Source: Candidatus Pantoea haifensis (lineage in GTDB: Bacteria; Pseudomonadota; Gammaproteobacteria; Enterobacterales; Enterobacteriaceae). From it: 64,000 bases of DNA. Position numbers and translations under genes: made by a program. The stretch covers positions 2,914,001 through 2,978,000 of the forward strand of contig JAGTWN010000004.1 of NCBI GenBank assembly GCA_018842655.1. Reading direction: 5' to 3'. Position 1 is the first letter of the stretch. The number at the start of each line of letters is the position of its first letter. A model generated the notes under the pieces. The model saw only the letters and a list, made by a program, of their open reading frames with translations, did not search any database and was not told where the DNA came from. Positions 1-12,745 of the stretch are shown here, piece after piece.

Positions 1-1
1 G

Positions 2-1024
2 CTGCGTCATCATGGCGACATGCTGCTTACTACGCCTGTTATCAATGCGCTTCGTCGACGCTACCCTCACGCCAGTATCGACGTTCTGCTTTATCAGGAG
101 ACGCGCCCGATGCTGGAAGCACACCCGGCAGTTCGCCGTCTGCACCTGATTGATCGAAAATGGAAAAATGAAGGCAGCTGGCGCAAATTCGCGCACGAAC
201 GTGCGCTGCTCGCTGATATCCGCGCTTGTCATTATGACTTAGTGATCAATCTGGCTGACCAGTGGCGGGCGGCAATGATCACGCTATTGTCCGGCGCGCC
301 GCTGCGCATCGGGTTTGCTTATAAAAAACGCGATAATTTCGTTTGGCGACGTTGCCATAACCAGTTAGTTTCTACCGCTGACCACGGCAAACTGCATACC
401 GTTGAACAAAACATGAGTGCGCTGGCACCGCTGGGCATTAGCCGCACCGATGCCCGTGCCTCAATGCATTACAGCGAAACCGACAAACAAAAAGTGTTGT
501 CACTGCTGGCTGAAAACGCCGTTTCATCGCCGTTCATTGTGGTGCAACCGACGTCGCGCTGGGTATTTAAATGCTGGGAAGATGAAAAAGTGGCCGCCAC
601 TATTGATCAGCTTGCGCAAACAGGCCGCAAAGTGGTGCTGACCGCAGCGCCGGATAAAAAAGAGCTTCACATGATTGAGCATATTCAGTCGCTGTGCCAA
701 TCCTCGGATGTCGTCTCCTTTGCCGGAAAATTGTCTCTGCCGCAGCTTGCCGCACTGATCGATCAGGCTCACCTGTTTATTGGCGTCGATTCTGCGCCTA
801 TGCATATGGCGGCAGCGTTAGATACGCCGTGCATTGCGCTTTTCGGACCCACAAAGTTGCAGCACTGGCGTCCGTGGGGTGAAAACAACCAGGTTATCTG
901 GGCTGGTGATTATGGGCCATTGCCCTCGCCCGACTCGATTGATACCAACACCGAACAACGTTTCCTTTCCGCCATTCCGGTTGAAGATGTGGTCGCCGCC
1001 GCAAGGAGCTATTTAAGTGAATAA
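2..1024 (+). CDS. waaQ: LPS core heptosyltransferase III (WaaQ), 5' end outside window
   Basis: GT9-family enzyme that adds the branching heptose III to heptose II of the LPS inner core on the cytoplasmic face of the inner membrane, using ADP-heptose. The frame is open to the window edge and reads LRHHGDMLLTTPVI, the conserved HGDML segment near the N terminus of WaaQ, so roughly the first 15 residues are missing. The C-terminal half has the family donor-site segment FIGVDSAPMHMAAAL followed by ALFGPT and WRPW. Its stop overlaps the GTG start of the next glycosyltransferase by 8 bases, indicating one transcript. WaaF/WaaC are the nearest alternatives, but HGDML and neighbours favour WaaQ. Confidence 0.9.
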   Translation: MRHHGDMLLTTPVINALRRRYPHASIDVLLYQETRPMLEAHPAVRRLHLIDRKWKNEGSWRKFAHERALLADIRACHYDLVINLADQWRAAMITLLSGAPLRIGFAYKKRDNFVWRRCHNQLVSTADHGKLHTVEQNMSALAPLGISRTDARASMHYSETDKQKVLSLLAENAVSSPFIVVQPTSRWVFKCWEDEKVAATIDQLAQTGRKVVLTAAPDKKELHMIEHIQSLCQSSDVVSFAGKLSLPQLAALIDQAHLFIGVDSAPMHMAAALDTPCIALFGPTKLQHWRPWGENNQVIWAGDYGPLPSPDSIDTNTEQRFLSAIPVEDVVAAARSYLSE

Positions 1025-2150
1025 ATTACGCCTGGCGATCGTTCGTCAAAAATATCGCCCTGATGGCGGTGCCGAACGCTTTATCTCACGTGCGTTAGAA
1101 GCATTAGGCAGCGAACAACTGGAGCTGAATATTATTACCCGCAGTTGGCAAGGCACACCTAATCCGGACTGGCATCTGCACATTTGTAACCCGCCTAAAC
1201 TGGGCCGCATTTCACGTGAGCGCGGCTTTGCTCATGCTGCGCGAGCCTGCTGGGAGCGGGAAAAATTTGATATTGTGCAAAGTCATGAGCGCATTGCCGG
1301 TTGTGATATTTTTCGTGCTGGTGATGGTGTGCATCGCGTCTGGCTGGAGCAGCGTGCGCGCATTGTTTCACCCTGGCAACGTTTAAGCGCCACGCTTAGT
1401 CCTTATCACCGCTATGTTTTGCGAGCGGAAGAAGAGATGTTCGAGGCGCCCGCACTGAAGGCTGTTATCTGTAATTCTGAGATGGTGAAGCAAGATATTT
1501 TGCGCTGTTTCTCACTGGATGCCAGCAAAATTCATGTTATTCATAATGCTATCGACACCAGGCGTTTCCAGCCTGCCACTGAGGCTACGCGTCACGCTAC
1601 CCGTCAGCAACTGAATCTGCCGGATAGCGCCACCGTGCTCATCTATGTCGGCTCCGGATTCGAGCGCAAAGGCTTAAAAGCGGCAATTGAGGCGTTAGCT
1701 AACAGCGATCGTTATCTGATCGTGGTTGGTCAGGATAAGCACTTACCGCGTTATCAACAACTGGCGAATCGTCTCAACTGCCTTGACCGTATCCGCTTTG
1801 TTGGTGTGCAACAGGATGTGCAGCCTTTTTATCACGCAGCCGATGGCTTGCTGCTGCCTACGCTCTACGATCCCTTTCCAAACGTGGTCCTGGAAGCAAT
1901 GGCCTGTGGCTTGCCGGTCATCACCAGCACCGGATGTGGCGGTGCAGAATTTATTACTGCTGGTCAGGAAGGATTCGTGTGTGATGCTTTAGATATCAAA
2001 GCGTTAAACCAGGCTCTCCTGGCGATCCCTGCACTTTCAGCTAATTCAGCGATGGGCGAGGCTGCGCGCCGCAGAATCGAGCCTTATAATCCGCAAAGAC
2101 TGGCTCAGTCGCTTACCTCACTTTATCAACAGGTGCTGCAAACCAACTGA
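1017..2150 (+). CDS. wabG: LPS inner-core glycosyltransferase, GT4 family (WabG-like)
   Basis: A 377-residue GT4 glycosyltransferase. The start is a GTG overlapping waaQ, with AAGGAG at 1003-1008 as ribosome binding site. Visible motifs are the N-terminal RPDGGAERF segment, a GSGFERKG nucleotide-sugar loop near residue 205, and the GT4 C-terminal PTLYDPFPNVVLEAMACGLPVI block near residues 280-302 carrying the EX7E-type acidic pair. From recalled sequence it resembles Klebsiella WabG, the galacturonic acid transferase acting on heptose II, more than E. coli WaaG (glucosyltransferase I). The position directly after waaQ also matches the Klebsiella/Serratia cluster type. The exact sugar donor is inference. 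Confidence 0.78.
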   Translation: MNKLRLAIVRQKYRPDGGAERFISRALEALGSEQLELNIITRSWQGTPNPDWHLHICNPPKLGRISRERGFAHAARACWEREKFDIVQSHERIAGCDIFRAGDGVHRVWLEQRARIVSPWQRLSATLSPYHRYVLRAEEEMFEAPALKAVICNSEMVKQDILRCFSLDASKIHVIHNAIDTRRFQPATEATRHATRQQLNLPDSATVLIYVGSGFERKGLKAAIEALANSDRYLIVVGQDKHLPRYQQLANRLNCLDRIRFVGVQQDVQPFYHAADGLLLPTLYDPFPNVVLEAMACGLPVITSTGCGGAEFITAGQEGFVCDALDIKALNQALLAIPALSANSAMGEAARRRIEPYNPQRLAQSLTSLYQQVLQTN

Positions 2151-2242
2151 CAAAGTGAGATGAGTGCGCTCAGGGTTTCTGATAACATGCCGCAATCTAA
2201 CTTTATTGTATTTTTTGACGCCAACGTGTCGTAACGGTAACT

Positions 2243-3516
2243 ATGACGACCATTTACACCGTATTGCTCTATCTTATACAGCCACTCATCTGGCTGCGCC
2301 TGTGGCTGCGTGGTCGTAAGGCACCGGCATATCGCAAGCGTTGGGCTGAGCGTTATGGCTATTGTGTCGGCAAAGTACAGCCTGACGGCATTGTGCTGCA
2401 TTCTGTTTCCGTGGGTGAAACGTTAGCGGCTGTTCCCCTGGTACGTGCGCTGCGTCATCGCTATCCAACCCTGCCGATTACCGTAACAACCATGACGCCA
2501 ACCGGCTCTGAACGTGCGCTTTCGGCTTTCGGCAAAGATGTCCATCACGTCTACCTGCCTTATGACTTACCCGGCGCCATTAATCGTTTCCTTGATACCG
2601 TCAATCCACGACTGGTCATCATTATGGAAACAGAGCTGTGGCCGAACATCATCCGCATCCTGCATCAGCGACAAATACCGCTGGTGATAGCGAATGCACG
2701 CCTGTCGGCGCGCTCAGCCAAAGGCTATCGCAAGCTGGGCAAATTTATGCGCCGGTTGCTGCAAAGCATCACGCTGATCGCTGCGCAGACCAATGAAGAT
2801 GGTGACCGTTTTCTGGATCTTGGTCTGAAACGCTCGCATCTGGCGATTACCGGCAGCCTGAAATTTGATATTTCCGTTACGCCGGAACTGGCGGCCAGAG
2901 CGGTAACGCTGCGTCGCCAGTGGGCGCCGCGCCGTCCGGTATGGATTGCGACCAGCACCCATGAAGGTGAAGAAGCGATCGTACTGGATGCGCATCGTCG
3001 CCTGCTGAAGTCTTTTCCCGAGCTGCTGTTAATTTTGGTACCGCGACATCCGGAACGTTTTCAGGATGCGCAAGTGCTCACGCAAAAGCGCAACTTCAGC
3101 TTTATTCTGCGCAGCAGCGGTGAAATACCGTCCGGCTCAACTCAGGTCGTGATTGGCGATACGATGGGCGAATTAATGCTGCTCTACGGCATTGCCGATC
3201 TGGCGTTTGTCGGTGGCAGCCTGGTGGAGCGTGGCGGTCATAATCCGCTTGAACCAGCCGCACATGCGATTCCGGTACTGATGGGCCCACATATCTGGAA
3301 CTTCAAGGATATTTGTAGCAAATTGCAGGAAGCACAGGGCCTGATTACGGTCACCGATGTGATTTCGCTGGAAAAAGAAGTCACTAACCTGCTGCAGGAT
3401 GATGATTACCGCCGCTATTATGGCCGTCATGCGGTTGACGTTCTGCACCAGAATCAGGGTGCGTTACAGCGTCTGCTACAGTTACTCGAACCTCATTTAC
3501 CCCCACGGGCCCATTA

Positions 3517-3517
<1 letters not shown>
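2243..3517 (+). CDS. waaA: 3-deoxy-D-manno-octulosonic acid (Kdo) transferase WaaA/KdtA
   Basis: Transfers Kdo residues from CMP-Kdo to lipid IVA, an essential step in LPS assembly at the inner membrane. The 424-residue length is typical of enterobacterial WaaA. A hydrophobic N-terminal anchor (about residues 4-20) precedes [14 protein letters not shown] and the [10 protein letters not shown] acceptor segment. [11 protein letters not shown] and the late [14 protein letters not shown] motif near residue 323 are family hallmarks. It lies 92 bases after wabG, so it may have its own promoter, and its stop overlaps the waaE ATG by one base (TAATG). Confidence 0.95.
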
Positions 3518-5578
<2,061 letters not shown>

Positions 5579-5604
5579 AACCTCTCCTCAGCGTATGACA
5601 CAAA

Positions 5605-5633
5605 CAAAAAACCCGGCCGAAGCCGGGTTTTTA
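5605..5633 (-). terminator. Intrinsic terminator between rpmG and mutM
   Basis: Perfect 11-base-pair stem (5607-5617 with 5622-5632), loop CGAA, with A/T tracts on both flanks so that it can end transcription on either strand. It lies just after rpmG and ahead of mutM. Confidence 0.85.
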
Positions 5634-5648
5634 GCAAGAACACCAAAA

Positions 5649-5819
<171 letters not shown>

Positions 5820-5827
5820 TCAGTTCC

Positions 5828-6085
<258 letters not shown>

Positions 6086-6207
6086 TCAGCTCGAGCTTTA
6101 AAAATTAGGTTTTGGCCGCCTCGTCAGGCTTGCAGCCCGCCAGGCGAGTTCCATGGAACCCGCTAAGCTGGCCTAACCGCCAAACCCGAGATTCTCAAAG
6201 GTGGCGT

Positions 6208-6236
6208 AGTATACGCCGCTCGGCGCAAGTGCTCAA
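6208..6236 (-). promoter_or_regulatory. Predicted sigma70 promoter of rpmBG
   Basis: Read on the minus strand: -35 TTGAGC (6231-6236), a 17-base spacer, and -10 TATACT (6208-6213). It is positioned to transcribe rpmB after a leader of about 140 bases. Prediction only. Confidence 0.6.
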
Positions 6237-6304
6237 GTCCCGAACAGATAAAGATCCCGAATGATCGTGTAAAAAGCCGCCACCTGGCACGCTTTAGCCC
6301 CTGT

Positions 6305-6966
6305 TTACAGCCATCCACGCTCGGCAAAAGAGACATATTCCCCATGACCAATCACCAGATGATCGAGTAAACGAATATTCATCAGGCGGCAGGCTTCGCC
6401 AATTTTAAGCGTAATATCGCAGTCTGCTTTGCTCGGCTCTGCCATGCCGGAAGGGTGATTGTGCGCCAGGATTAATGCCGCAGCATTCACTTTTAACGCC
6501 TCACGGACGATCTCGCGTGGATGAACCTCAACGCTGCTAATCGTGCCGGAAAACATCTTTTGCGCCAGCAGAACGCGATGCTGATTATCCAGAAATAGCG
6601 CCATAAAAATTTCCCGCTCCTGATGCGCCAGCAGGCTTTGAAGGTAGTGCCGTGTGATTTTAGGATTCTCCATCACACTTTCACGTGCCAGCTGGCTGGC
6701 AAAAAACGTTTTGCCAGCTCCGCAATCGCGTGTAGCTGCGCCAGCTTAGCGTCGCCAACCCCTTTGATTTTGCTATATGCCGCTTTTTTGGCTGTCATGA
6801 GAGAGTAAAGCGAGTCGAACTCTTGCAGCAGTTGATGAGCCAGCGCCATAACGTTGTGTCCCGCCGAACCGGTGCGCAGAAAAATGGCCAGTAACTCCGC
6901 ATCACTTAGTTTCTCAGCGCCCATTTGCTGTAATTTTTCCCGTGGTGACATACTTTCCATCGTCAT
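6305..6966 (-). CDS. radC: RadC/YicR family JAB-domain protein, apparent frameshift
   Basis: RadC-type protein with an N-terminal helix-hairpin-helix half ([27 protein letters not shown], later [12 protein letters not shown]) and a C-terminal JAB/MPN metalloprotease-like half with VHPREIV and the AHNHPSG metal-site motif. Its biological role is unclear. The two halves are in different frames; the break is at the A6 run 6701-6706, and one more A restores continuous reading through [26 protein letters not shown]. The start is taken at 6966, where AAGGGAG precedes the ATG, rather than at an earlier ATG (7005). Divergent from coaBC. The break is judged a sequencing error. Confidence 0.85.
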
Positions 6967-7144
6967 TCTCCCTTGAGCACCCGCTATCCTGATCAATCTC
7001 ATCATGCATCGCCAGCGACACGGTTACATTTTACGAGACGGCTCGCAAACCACAGGGAGTGAAAAAGGGATGACGGCGTTTTATGGTAAAGTTCATCCAT
7101 TGTGTCGCGTCAGAAGCGGCAGACAGCTTTGAGAGGTCAACAAC

Positions 7145-8357
7145 ATGATGGGATTAGCCGGTAAAAAGATTCTTTTAGGTGTCAGCGGCGGCATTGCAGC
7201 TTATAAAACGCCTGAGCTGGTTCGCCGTCTGCGCGATCGTGGCGCTGAAGTCCGTGTGATGATGACCGAAGGAGCAAAAGCGTTTATTACACCGCTCAGC
7301 CTACAGGCCGTTTCGGGCTATCCGGTGCTTGATGATCTGCTCGACCCAGCCGCCGAAGCCGCGATGGGCCATATTGAACTGGCTAAGTGGGCTGACTTAA
7401 TCGTACTGGCTCCCGCCACAGCCGATCTCATTGCCCGCGTCACGGCAGGTATGGCGAATGATTTAGTCACAACGGCTTGTCTCGCTACCGCCGCCCCGAT
7501 TGCTGTGGTTCCAGCCATGAATCAACAGATGTACCGCGCTGCCATTACGCAACAAAATCTGCAAACTTTGCATGCGCGTGGCCTGTTGGTTTGGGGCCCG
7601 GATAGCGGTAGTCAGGCCTGTGGCGATGTTGGCCCAGGTCGTATGCTCGACCCGTTGACCATTGTTGACCACGCGGTGCAGTGGGCATCACCCGTAAAGG
7701 ATCTGCAACATCTCAATATTATGATTACCGCTGGACCTACCCGGGAATCGCTGGACCCGGTGCGCTACATCACTAATCACAGCTCCGGAAAAATGGGCTT
7801 TGCTATTGCATCCGCCGCAGCCCGACGCGGTGCAAACGTTACGCTGATCGCCGGACCGGTTACGCTGCCAACGCCTGCCGATATAAAACGCATTGATGTC
7901 ACCAGTGCGCTAGAGATGCAGTCGGCAGTGATGGCGGAGATAAATAAACAACATATTTTCATTGCAAGCGCAGCCGTGGCAGACTACCGGGCAGCCGAAA
8001 TTGCGGCCGAAAAAATTAAAAAACAGGGCGGCGATGATAACGTCACGCTCCAGTTAATAAAGAATCCCGATATTGTTGCCGGTGTCGCCGCATTGCAGGA
8101 AGGACGGCCTTTTGTGGTTGGATTTGCTGCTGAAACCCAGAATGTGGAAGAATACGCCCGGCAAAAACGGGTGCGCAAAAATCTGGACCTAATCTGCGCG
8201 AACGACGTTGCTAAAGCCGGACAAGGGTTTAACAGCGACACCAATGCTCTTCACCTTTTTTGGCAGGACGGAGAAAAACGCTTACCGCTCAACGATAAGT
8301 CACTCCTTGGCCAACAGTTATTAGACGAGATTGTCAGCCGTTATGATGAAAAAATAG
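7145..8357 (+). CDS. coaBC: Bifunctional phosphopantothenoylcysteine synthetase/decarboxylase; apparent fusion to dut
   Basis: CoaC, an FMN-dependent decarboxylase, occupies roughly residues 1-190 ([31 protein letters not shown], and the CGDVGPGRM active-site segment). CoaB, the CTP-dependent synthetase, follows ([25 protein letters not shown], later SAAVADYR and KIKKQ, and CANDVAK). Two steps of CoA synthesis. As given, the frame runs straight into Dut and makes a 551-residue open frame. This depends on the A6 run at 8349-8354: with seven A, coaBC ends RYDEKK then TAG at 8355-8357 and dut starts on the overlapping ATGATG. The fusion is therefore very probably an artefact. Confidence 0.93.
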
Positions 8358-8800
8358 ACGTTAAAATTCTTGATGCGCGTATCGGGAAGGCGTTTCCGCT
8401 GCCGACTTACGCAACCTCGGGTTCCGCTGGGTTAGATTTACGTGCCTGTATTGATGATGCCTTAGAAATCACTCCAGGTACCACGACGTTAGTGCCAACC
8501 GGCCTGGCGATTCACATTGCCGATTCGAGCCTGGCGGCCGTAATCCTGCCGCGCTCAGGCCTGGGCCATAAACACGGTATCGTTCTGGGTAATCTGGTTG
8601 GTCTGATTGATTCAGACTATCAGGGCCAGTTGATGGTATCGGTCTGGAACCGTGGTCAGGAAAGCTTCACGCTGCAACCGGGCGACCGTATGGCGCAACT
8701 GGTCTTCGTACCGGTTGTTCAGGCTGAATTCAATCTGGTGGATGAGTTTGACACCAGCTTGCGCGGTGAAGGTGGCTTTGGTCACTCAGGCCGTCAGTAA
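8343..8800 (+). CDS. dut: dUTP diphosphatase (dUTPase)
   Basis: Hydrolyses dUTP to dUMP and pyrophosphate, keeping uracil out of DNA and feeding dTMP synthesis; essential in E. coli. All trimeric dUTPase motifs are present: [48 protein letters not shown], and the C-terminal [12 protein letters not shown]. In the restored frame the protein starts MMKKIDVKIL at 8343, overlapping the coaBC stop, and is about 152 residues like the E. coli enzyme. In the given bases ATGATGAAAAAATAG would stop at once, so the start is reachable only with one more A. Confidence 0.93.
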
Positions 8801-8916
8801 CTCACGCTACCGATTCTTACTTACGCCAGCTTATTTCTCATCGCCATGAGACGCTTTCTCGTGGCAGATGCGTAGGTATTGCCTGTTTATGGTGGATTTC
8901 AGGGGTCTTTAAAATC

Positions 8917-9511
8917 ATGGCAGAAAAAAATCGCGAAACGGAATCGTCGCGAAGAGATTTTGCAGGCACTGGCGCAGATGCTGGAGTCAAGTGATGGCAG
9001 CCAGCGTATTACTACCGCTAAACTGGCGGCGAGTGTTGGCGTGTCTGAAGCAGCGTTATATCGCCACTTTCCCAGCAAAACGCGTATGTTCGACAGCCTG
9101 ATCGAATTTATCGAAGACAGTCTGATTACCCGCATCAATCTGATCCTTAAAGATGAGAAAGAGACGATGGCGCGCCTGCGTCTTATCGTGCAACTGATCC
9201 TGGGATTTGGTGAGCGTAATCCAGGGCTGACGCGCATTTTAACCGGACATGCATTGATGTTCGAACAGGACCGTTTGCAGGGCCGTATTAATCAGCTTTT
9301 TGAGCGTATTGAAGTTCAACTGCGACAGGTCATGCGCGAGCGCAAAATGCGTGAAGGTGAAGGCTTTCAAACTGACGATACGCTATTAGCCAGCCAGCTA
9401 ATTGCGCTCTGTGAAGGATTACTGGCGCGTTATGTTCGTTCTGAGTTTCGTTTCCGTCCTACTGCTGACTTTGACGCCCGCTGGCCACTCATTGCCGCCC
9501 AGCTGATTTAA
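8917..9511 (+). CDS. slmA: Nucleoid occlusion factor SlmA, indel near start
   Basis: TetR-family DNA-binding protein that blocks FtsZ ring assembly over the nucleoid. The N-terminal helix-turn-helix reads [29 protein letters not shown], and the rest matches SlmA to its end at [10 protein letters not shown]. The natural start MAEK is at 8917, but it is out of frame with the body across the A7 run 8924-8930. Two more A give [14 protein letters not shown], one fewer gives [13 protein letters not shown]. The long frame beginning at 8879 is not the natural N terminus. Follows dut. Confidence 0.9.
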
Positions 9512-9515
9512 TATC

Positions 9516-9536
9516 AAGGCGGGTAACCCCCGCCTT
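9516..9536. terminator. Bidirectional terminator between slmA and pyrE
   Basis: 8-base-pair GC-rich hairpin (AAGGCGGG paired with CCCGCCTT, loop of five bases) in the 29-base gap between two convergent genes; T-rich bases follow on the plus strand. Confidence 0.75.
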
Positions 9537-9540
9537 ATAT

Positions 9541-10182
9541 TTAAATACCGTAGGCTTTTTGATAAGCGCGAACCTGCGCTAAGTGATCGGCCATTTCCGG
9601 CTTCTCTTCCAGATAGGCAATCAAATCTGTCAGCGTGATAATAGCGGTGACTGTGCATTTATAATCACGTTCCACTTCCTGAATAGCGGAGATATCACCG
9701 CGCCCACGCTCTTGACGATCCAGAGAAATCAACACGCCAGCCAGCGTTGCGTTGTGCGCACTGATAATGTCCATTGATTCACGAATGGCGGTTCCGGCGG
9801 TAATCACATCATCGACCAACATCACGCGGCCTTGCAGCGGGCTACCCACCAGCAAACCGCCCTCTCCATGGTCTTTGGCTTCTTTACGATTGAAGCAGTA
9901 AGGCACGTCGCGGTCATGATGGTCGGCCAGCGCCACAGCGGTTGTTGTGGCAATAGGAATACCTTTGTATGCCGGACCAAACAGCAAATCGAAATCCACG
10001 CCACCATCTACCAGCGCCTGCGCGTAGAAGCGTCCCAGCAGGGCTAAATCCCGTCCACTATTAAACAGACCGGCGTTAAAGAAATAGGGACTTTTACGCC
10101 CTGACTTTAAAGTGAACTCACCAAATTTCAGCACCTGCTTGTTCAGGGCGAATTCAATAAACTGACGCTGCCAGGCTTTCAT
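9541..10182 (-). CDS. pyrE: Orotate phosphoribosyltransferase
   Basis: Converts orotate and PRPP to orotidine 5'-phosphate in pyrimidine synthesis. 213 residues, the same length as the E. coli enzyme. Motifs: [16 protein letters not shown] near the N terminus, [13 protein letters not shown], and the PRPP-binding loop [17 protein letters not shown] near residue 120. It follows rph with an attenuator hairpin in the gap, the classic UTP-sensitive arrangement. Confidence 0.98.
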   Translation of the reverse strand: MKAWQRQFIEFALNKQVLKFGEFTLKSGRKSPYFFNAGLFNSGRDLALLGRFYAQALVDGGVDFDLLFGPAYKGIPIATTTAVALADHHDRDVPYCFNRKEAKDHGEGGLLVGSPLQGRVMLVDDVITAGTAIRESMDIISAHNATLAGVLISLDRQERGRGDISAIQEVERDYKCTVTAIITLTDLIAYLEEKPEMADHLAQVRAYQKAYGI

Positions 10183-10189
10183 TTCTCAC

Positions 10190-10226
10190 TCCTCAAATAA
10201 AGAAAAGGCGACTCTGTGGTCGCCTG
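10190..10226 (-). promoter_or_regulatory. pyrE attenuator (intrinsic terminator)
   Basis: On the minus strand a 7-base-pair stem (AGGCGAC with GTCGCCT, 10206-10225) is followed by TTTTCTTTATTT. The rph stop codon lies about 6 bases before the hairpin, so a ribosome finishing rph could prevent hairpin formation. This is the known E. coli pyrE attenuation logic: high UTP causes termination, low UTP allows read-through. Confidence 0.85.
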
Positions 10227-10231
10227 TTACA

Positions 10232-10948
10232 TCAATTTTCCAGTGCGGCTTTTTGCGCCTGAATTAATTCATCGATGCCGCCACGGGCCAATGCCAGCAG
10301 CGCCAGTAATTCATCATGGCTGAACGGTTCACCTTCGGCGGTGCCCTGCACCTCGATCATGCGACCATCTTCCATCATCACTACATTCATATCCGTTTCG
10401 GCAGCGGAATCTTCAACGTATTCCAAATCGCACAACGCTTCGCCGTTAACGATGCCCACAGAAATGGCCGCCACCATGCCTTTCATCGGGTTAGCTTTCA
10501 GTTTGCCGTCAGCAACCAGCTTATTAAGCGCATCGGCTAACGCCACACAGGCACCCGTGATTGATGCCGTTCGCGTACCGCCATCAGCCTGAATAACGTC
10601 ACAGTCGAGCGTAATGGTGAATTCACCCAACGCTTTAAGATCGACTGCGGCGCGCAGTGAGCGGGCAATGAGACGCTGAATTTCCAGTGTACGGCCACCC
10701 TGTTTACCTTTGGCGGCTTCACGCGCCATGCGGCTGTGCGTTGAGCGCGGCAGCATGCCATATTCGGCGGTGACCCAGCCCTGGCCTTGCCCTTTAAGGA
10801 AACGCGGAACGCCTTCGTCCACCGTGGCAGTGCAGAGCACTTTGGTTTCACCGAATTCCACCAGAACGGAACCTTCAGCATGTTTGGTGTAATTGCGGGT
10901 CAATGTGACGGGGCGCACCTGCTGTGCGCTACGGCCTGCTGGACGCAT
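10232..10948 (-). CDS. rph: Ribonuclease PH
   Basis: Phosphorolytic 3'-5' exoribonuclease that trims tRNA 3' ends. The start at 10948 ([16 protein letters not shown]) has GGAG upstream and gives the standard 238 residues; the frame extends further but without support. Visible features are [17 protein letters not shown], the phosphate-site arginines in [17 protein letters not shown], and [16 protein letters not shown]. The C terminus is intact, unlike the frameshifted rph of E. coli K-12 MG1655, so coupling to pyrE attenuation should be normal. Confidence 0.97.
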   Translation of the reverse strand: MRPAGRSAQQVRPVTLTRNYTKHAEGSVLVEFGETKVLCTATVDEGVPRFLKGQGQGWVTAEYGMLPRSTHSRMAREAAKGKQGGRTLEIQRLIARSLRAAVDLKALGEFTITLDCDVIQADGGTRTASITGACVALADALNKLVADGKLKANPMKGMVAAISVGIVNGEALCDLEYVEDSAAETDMNVVMMEDGRMIEVQGTAEGEPFSHDELLALLALARGGIDELIQAQKAALEN

Positions 10949-11104
10949 GGTAATCTCCGGCTTGCTAATGATTGGCTGCGCATTATACGGACTTACTTGT
11001 CTGCTGTCTCTTGCTGCGGCCTGCCACATTGCGGGATGAAATTACTCTCCGACTGTGGCTAAATGCGCCCTCCTTTCACATGTCTCTTTTAATGAATAAA
11101 AAAT

Positions 11105-12286
11105 ATGGCAGCCATTCTTCATTTTCTGCTGGCGCTGGTGGTGATTTTTGCCCTTGCGTTGTTGGTCAGTCACGACCCTAAACAGATTCGTCTTCGTTTT
11201 ATTATTCAACTGATCGTGGCAGAAGCCGCACTGGGTTGGTTTTTCCTGCACTCAGCCAGCGGCCTGGCTCTGGTGGGTTCAGTGGGGCATTTCTTCGAAA
11301 GCCTGCTGGGTTTTGCGGCACAAGGCACAGAGTTTGTTTTCGGTGGTATGCATAAACAAGGCCTCGCCTTTATTTTTCTTGGCGTGCTGTGCCCGATTGT
11401 CTTTATCTCGGCGCTGATCGGCATTTTGCAACACTGGCGCATCCTGCCGCTGCTTATTCGTCTGGTGGGAACGCTGCTGTCTAAGGTCAACGGTATGGGC
11501 AAACTGGAATCTTTTAACGCCGTCAGCACGCTGATTCTTGGCCAGTCAGAAAACTTTATCGCTTATAAAGGCATTCTCGGTGATATTCCGGCTAAACGGC
11601 TTTACACCATGGCTGCTACTGCCATGTCGACCGTATCGCTCTCTATCGTCGGCGCCTATATGTCGATGATTGATGCTAAATATGTCGTTGCGGCGCTGCT
11701 GCTTAATATGTTCAGCACCTTCATTATTCTTTCAATTATCAATCCCGGTAAGGATACGACGCAGGAAATTGTGCTGGATAAGCTGCATGAAGATCAAAGC
11801 TTCTTTGAGATGCTCGGTGAATACATCCTGGCTGGCTTCAAAGTCGCCATGATCATCTTAGCGATGCTGATTGGTTTTATTGCGTTGATTGCCGCAGTGA
11901 ATGCTCTGTTCGCCGCCCTGTTTGGCTATAGCTTCCAGCAGTTGCTTGGCTATCTCTTTTATCCCTTTGCCTGGCTGATTGGTATTCCAGCCGCTGATGC
12001 ATTGCAGGCGGGCAGCATTATGGCAACGAAGCTGGTCGCCAACGAATTTGTGGCAATGATTGAACTGCAAAAAGTGGCGATGAATATGAGTCCACGCGGT
12101 TTAGGCATTCTGTCAGTCTTTCTGGTTTCCTTCGCTAACTTTGCGTCAATTGGTATTGTCGCCGGTGCGATTAAAGGCCTGAACGAACAGCAGGGTAATG
12201 TGGTTTCACGCTTCGGCTGGAAACTGGTGTATGGCTCGACGCTGGTTAGTCTGCTCTCGGCGGCGTTTGCCGGACTTTTTATCTGA
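11105..12286 (+). CDS. nupC: NupC-family concentrative nucleoside transporter
   Basis: Inner-membrane proton-coupled nucleoside symporter of 393 residues, close to E. coli NupC (400). Family blocks are the N-terminal [63 protein letters not shown] (substrate-binding segment), [11 protein letters not shown] and the late [10 protein letters not shown] and [14 protein letters not shown]. No strong Shine-Dalgarno is seen before the ATG, but homology supports this start. Divergent from rph and followed by a good terminator. It is not next to rph in E. coli, so this is a local difference in order. Confidence 0.88.
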   Translation: MAAILHFLLALVVIFALALLVSHDPKQIRLRFIIQLIVAEAALGWFFLHSASGLALVGSVGHFFESLLGFAAQGTEFVFGGMHKQGLAFIFLGVLCPIVFISALIGILQHWRILPLLIRLVGTLLSKVNGMGKLESFNAVSTLILGQSENFIAYKGILGDIPAKRLYTMAATAMSTVSLSIVGAYMSMIDAKYVVAALLLNMFSTFIILSIINPGKDTTQEIVLDKLHEDQSFFEMLGEYILAGFKVAMIILAMLIGFIALIAAVNALFAALFGYSFQQLLGYLFYPFAWLIGIPAADALQAGSIMATKLVANEFVAMIELQKVAMNMSPRGLGILSVFLVSFANFASIGIVAGAIKGLNEQQGNVVSRFGWKLVYGSTLVSLLSAAFAGLFI

Positions 12287-12293
12287 GCAGGAC

Positions 12294-12319
12294 GGCGGCA
12301 AAACAGGCCGCCATTTTTA
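12294..12319 (+). terminator. Terminator after the nupC-like gene
   Basis: Stem GGCGGC (12294-12299) with GCCGCC (12307-12312), followed by ATTTTTATTT. Confidence 0.8.
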
Positions 12320-12320
12320 T

Positions 12321-12745
12321 TTAAAACCCTACGCACGCTGGCGCATCGACACGCATTACGGACTCCTGACTAAAGCGTTTTTTATAGAGCGTGCGTAACT
12401 CTTCTATGGCGGCATTGCTTTGTGCATCAATACCGTGAATCAGCAACAAAGCTTTACTGTTCTCACGCACCAGTTGCCCGTTTCCCCCAGCCACTGACCT
12501 TTCGCATCATAAACCGACAAACCCTGTTTAAAGCGCGGAGTGACTTCTGTATCGATGAAATTCATCCAGTCGAGAGAGCTTACTGTGCCGCCTTGCGGTT
12601 TACTGAGCCCAAACCACAGTGTTGTTTGTATCATTACGTCACCACCGGCACAGATCGGCTGTGGTCTGGTTGGCGGTGCGGGTGGCGACTGGCAGCCTGC
12701 CAGTAACAAGGCCAGCGCAAAAGGAAAGGTAATCACGCGAAACAT
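12321..12745 (-). CDS. Small secreted lipoprotein, DUF3574-like, frameshifted
   Basis: The N terminus MFRVITFPFALALLLAGCQSPP is a lipoprotein signal with the LAGC lipobox, so the mature protein should be lipid-anchored. The body (TLWFGLSKPQGG, TPRFKQGLSVYDAKGQW) resembles DUF3574 proteins, whose function is unknown. The frame breaks at the C5 run 12484-12488; adding one base continues as GQLVRENSKALLLIHGIDAQ and on to a TAA at 12321, giving about 141 residues. The start at 12745 is chosen for its GAGGAG site; the earlier start at 12760 lacks one. Family assignment is from memory. Confidence 0.72.

Noticed and set aside
5607-5632. Start of a CRISPR or repeat array
   Set aside because: The inverted sequence is a single intrinsic terminator hairpin; no spaced direct repeats were seen anywhere in the window.
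7145-8800. A genuine CoaBC-Dut fusion enzyme
   Set aside because: The join needs a short A run exactly at the overlapping stop/start; one more A restores two normal genes, and the same type of lesion occurs throughout the window.
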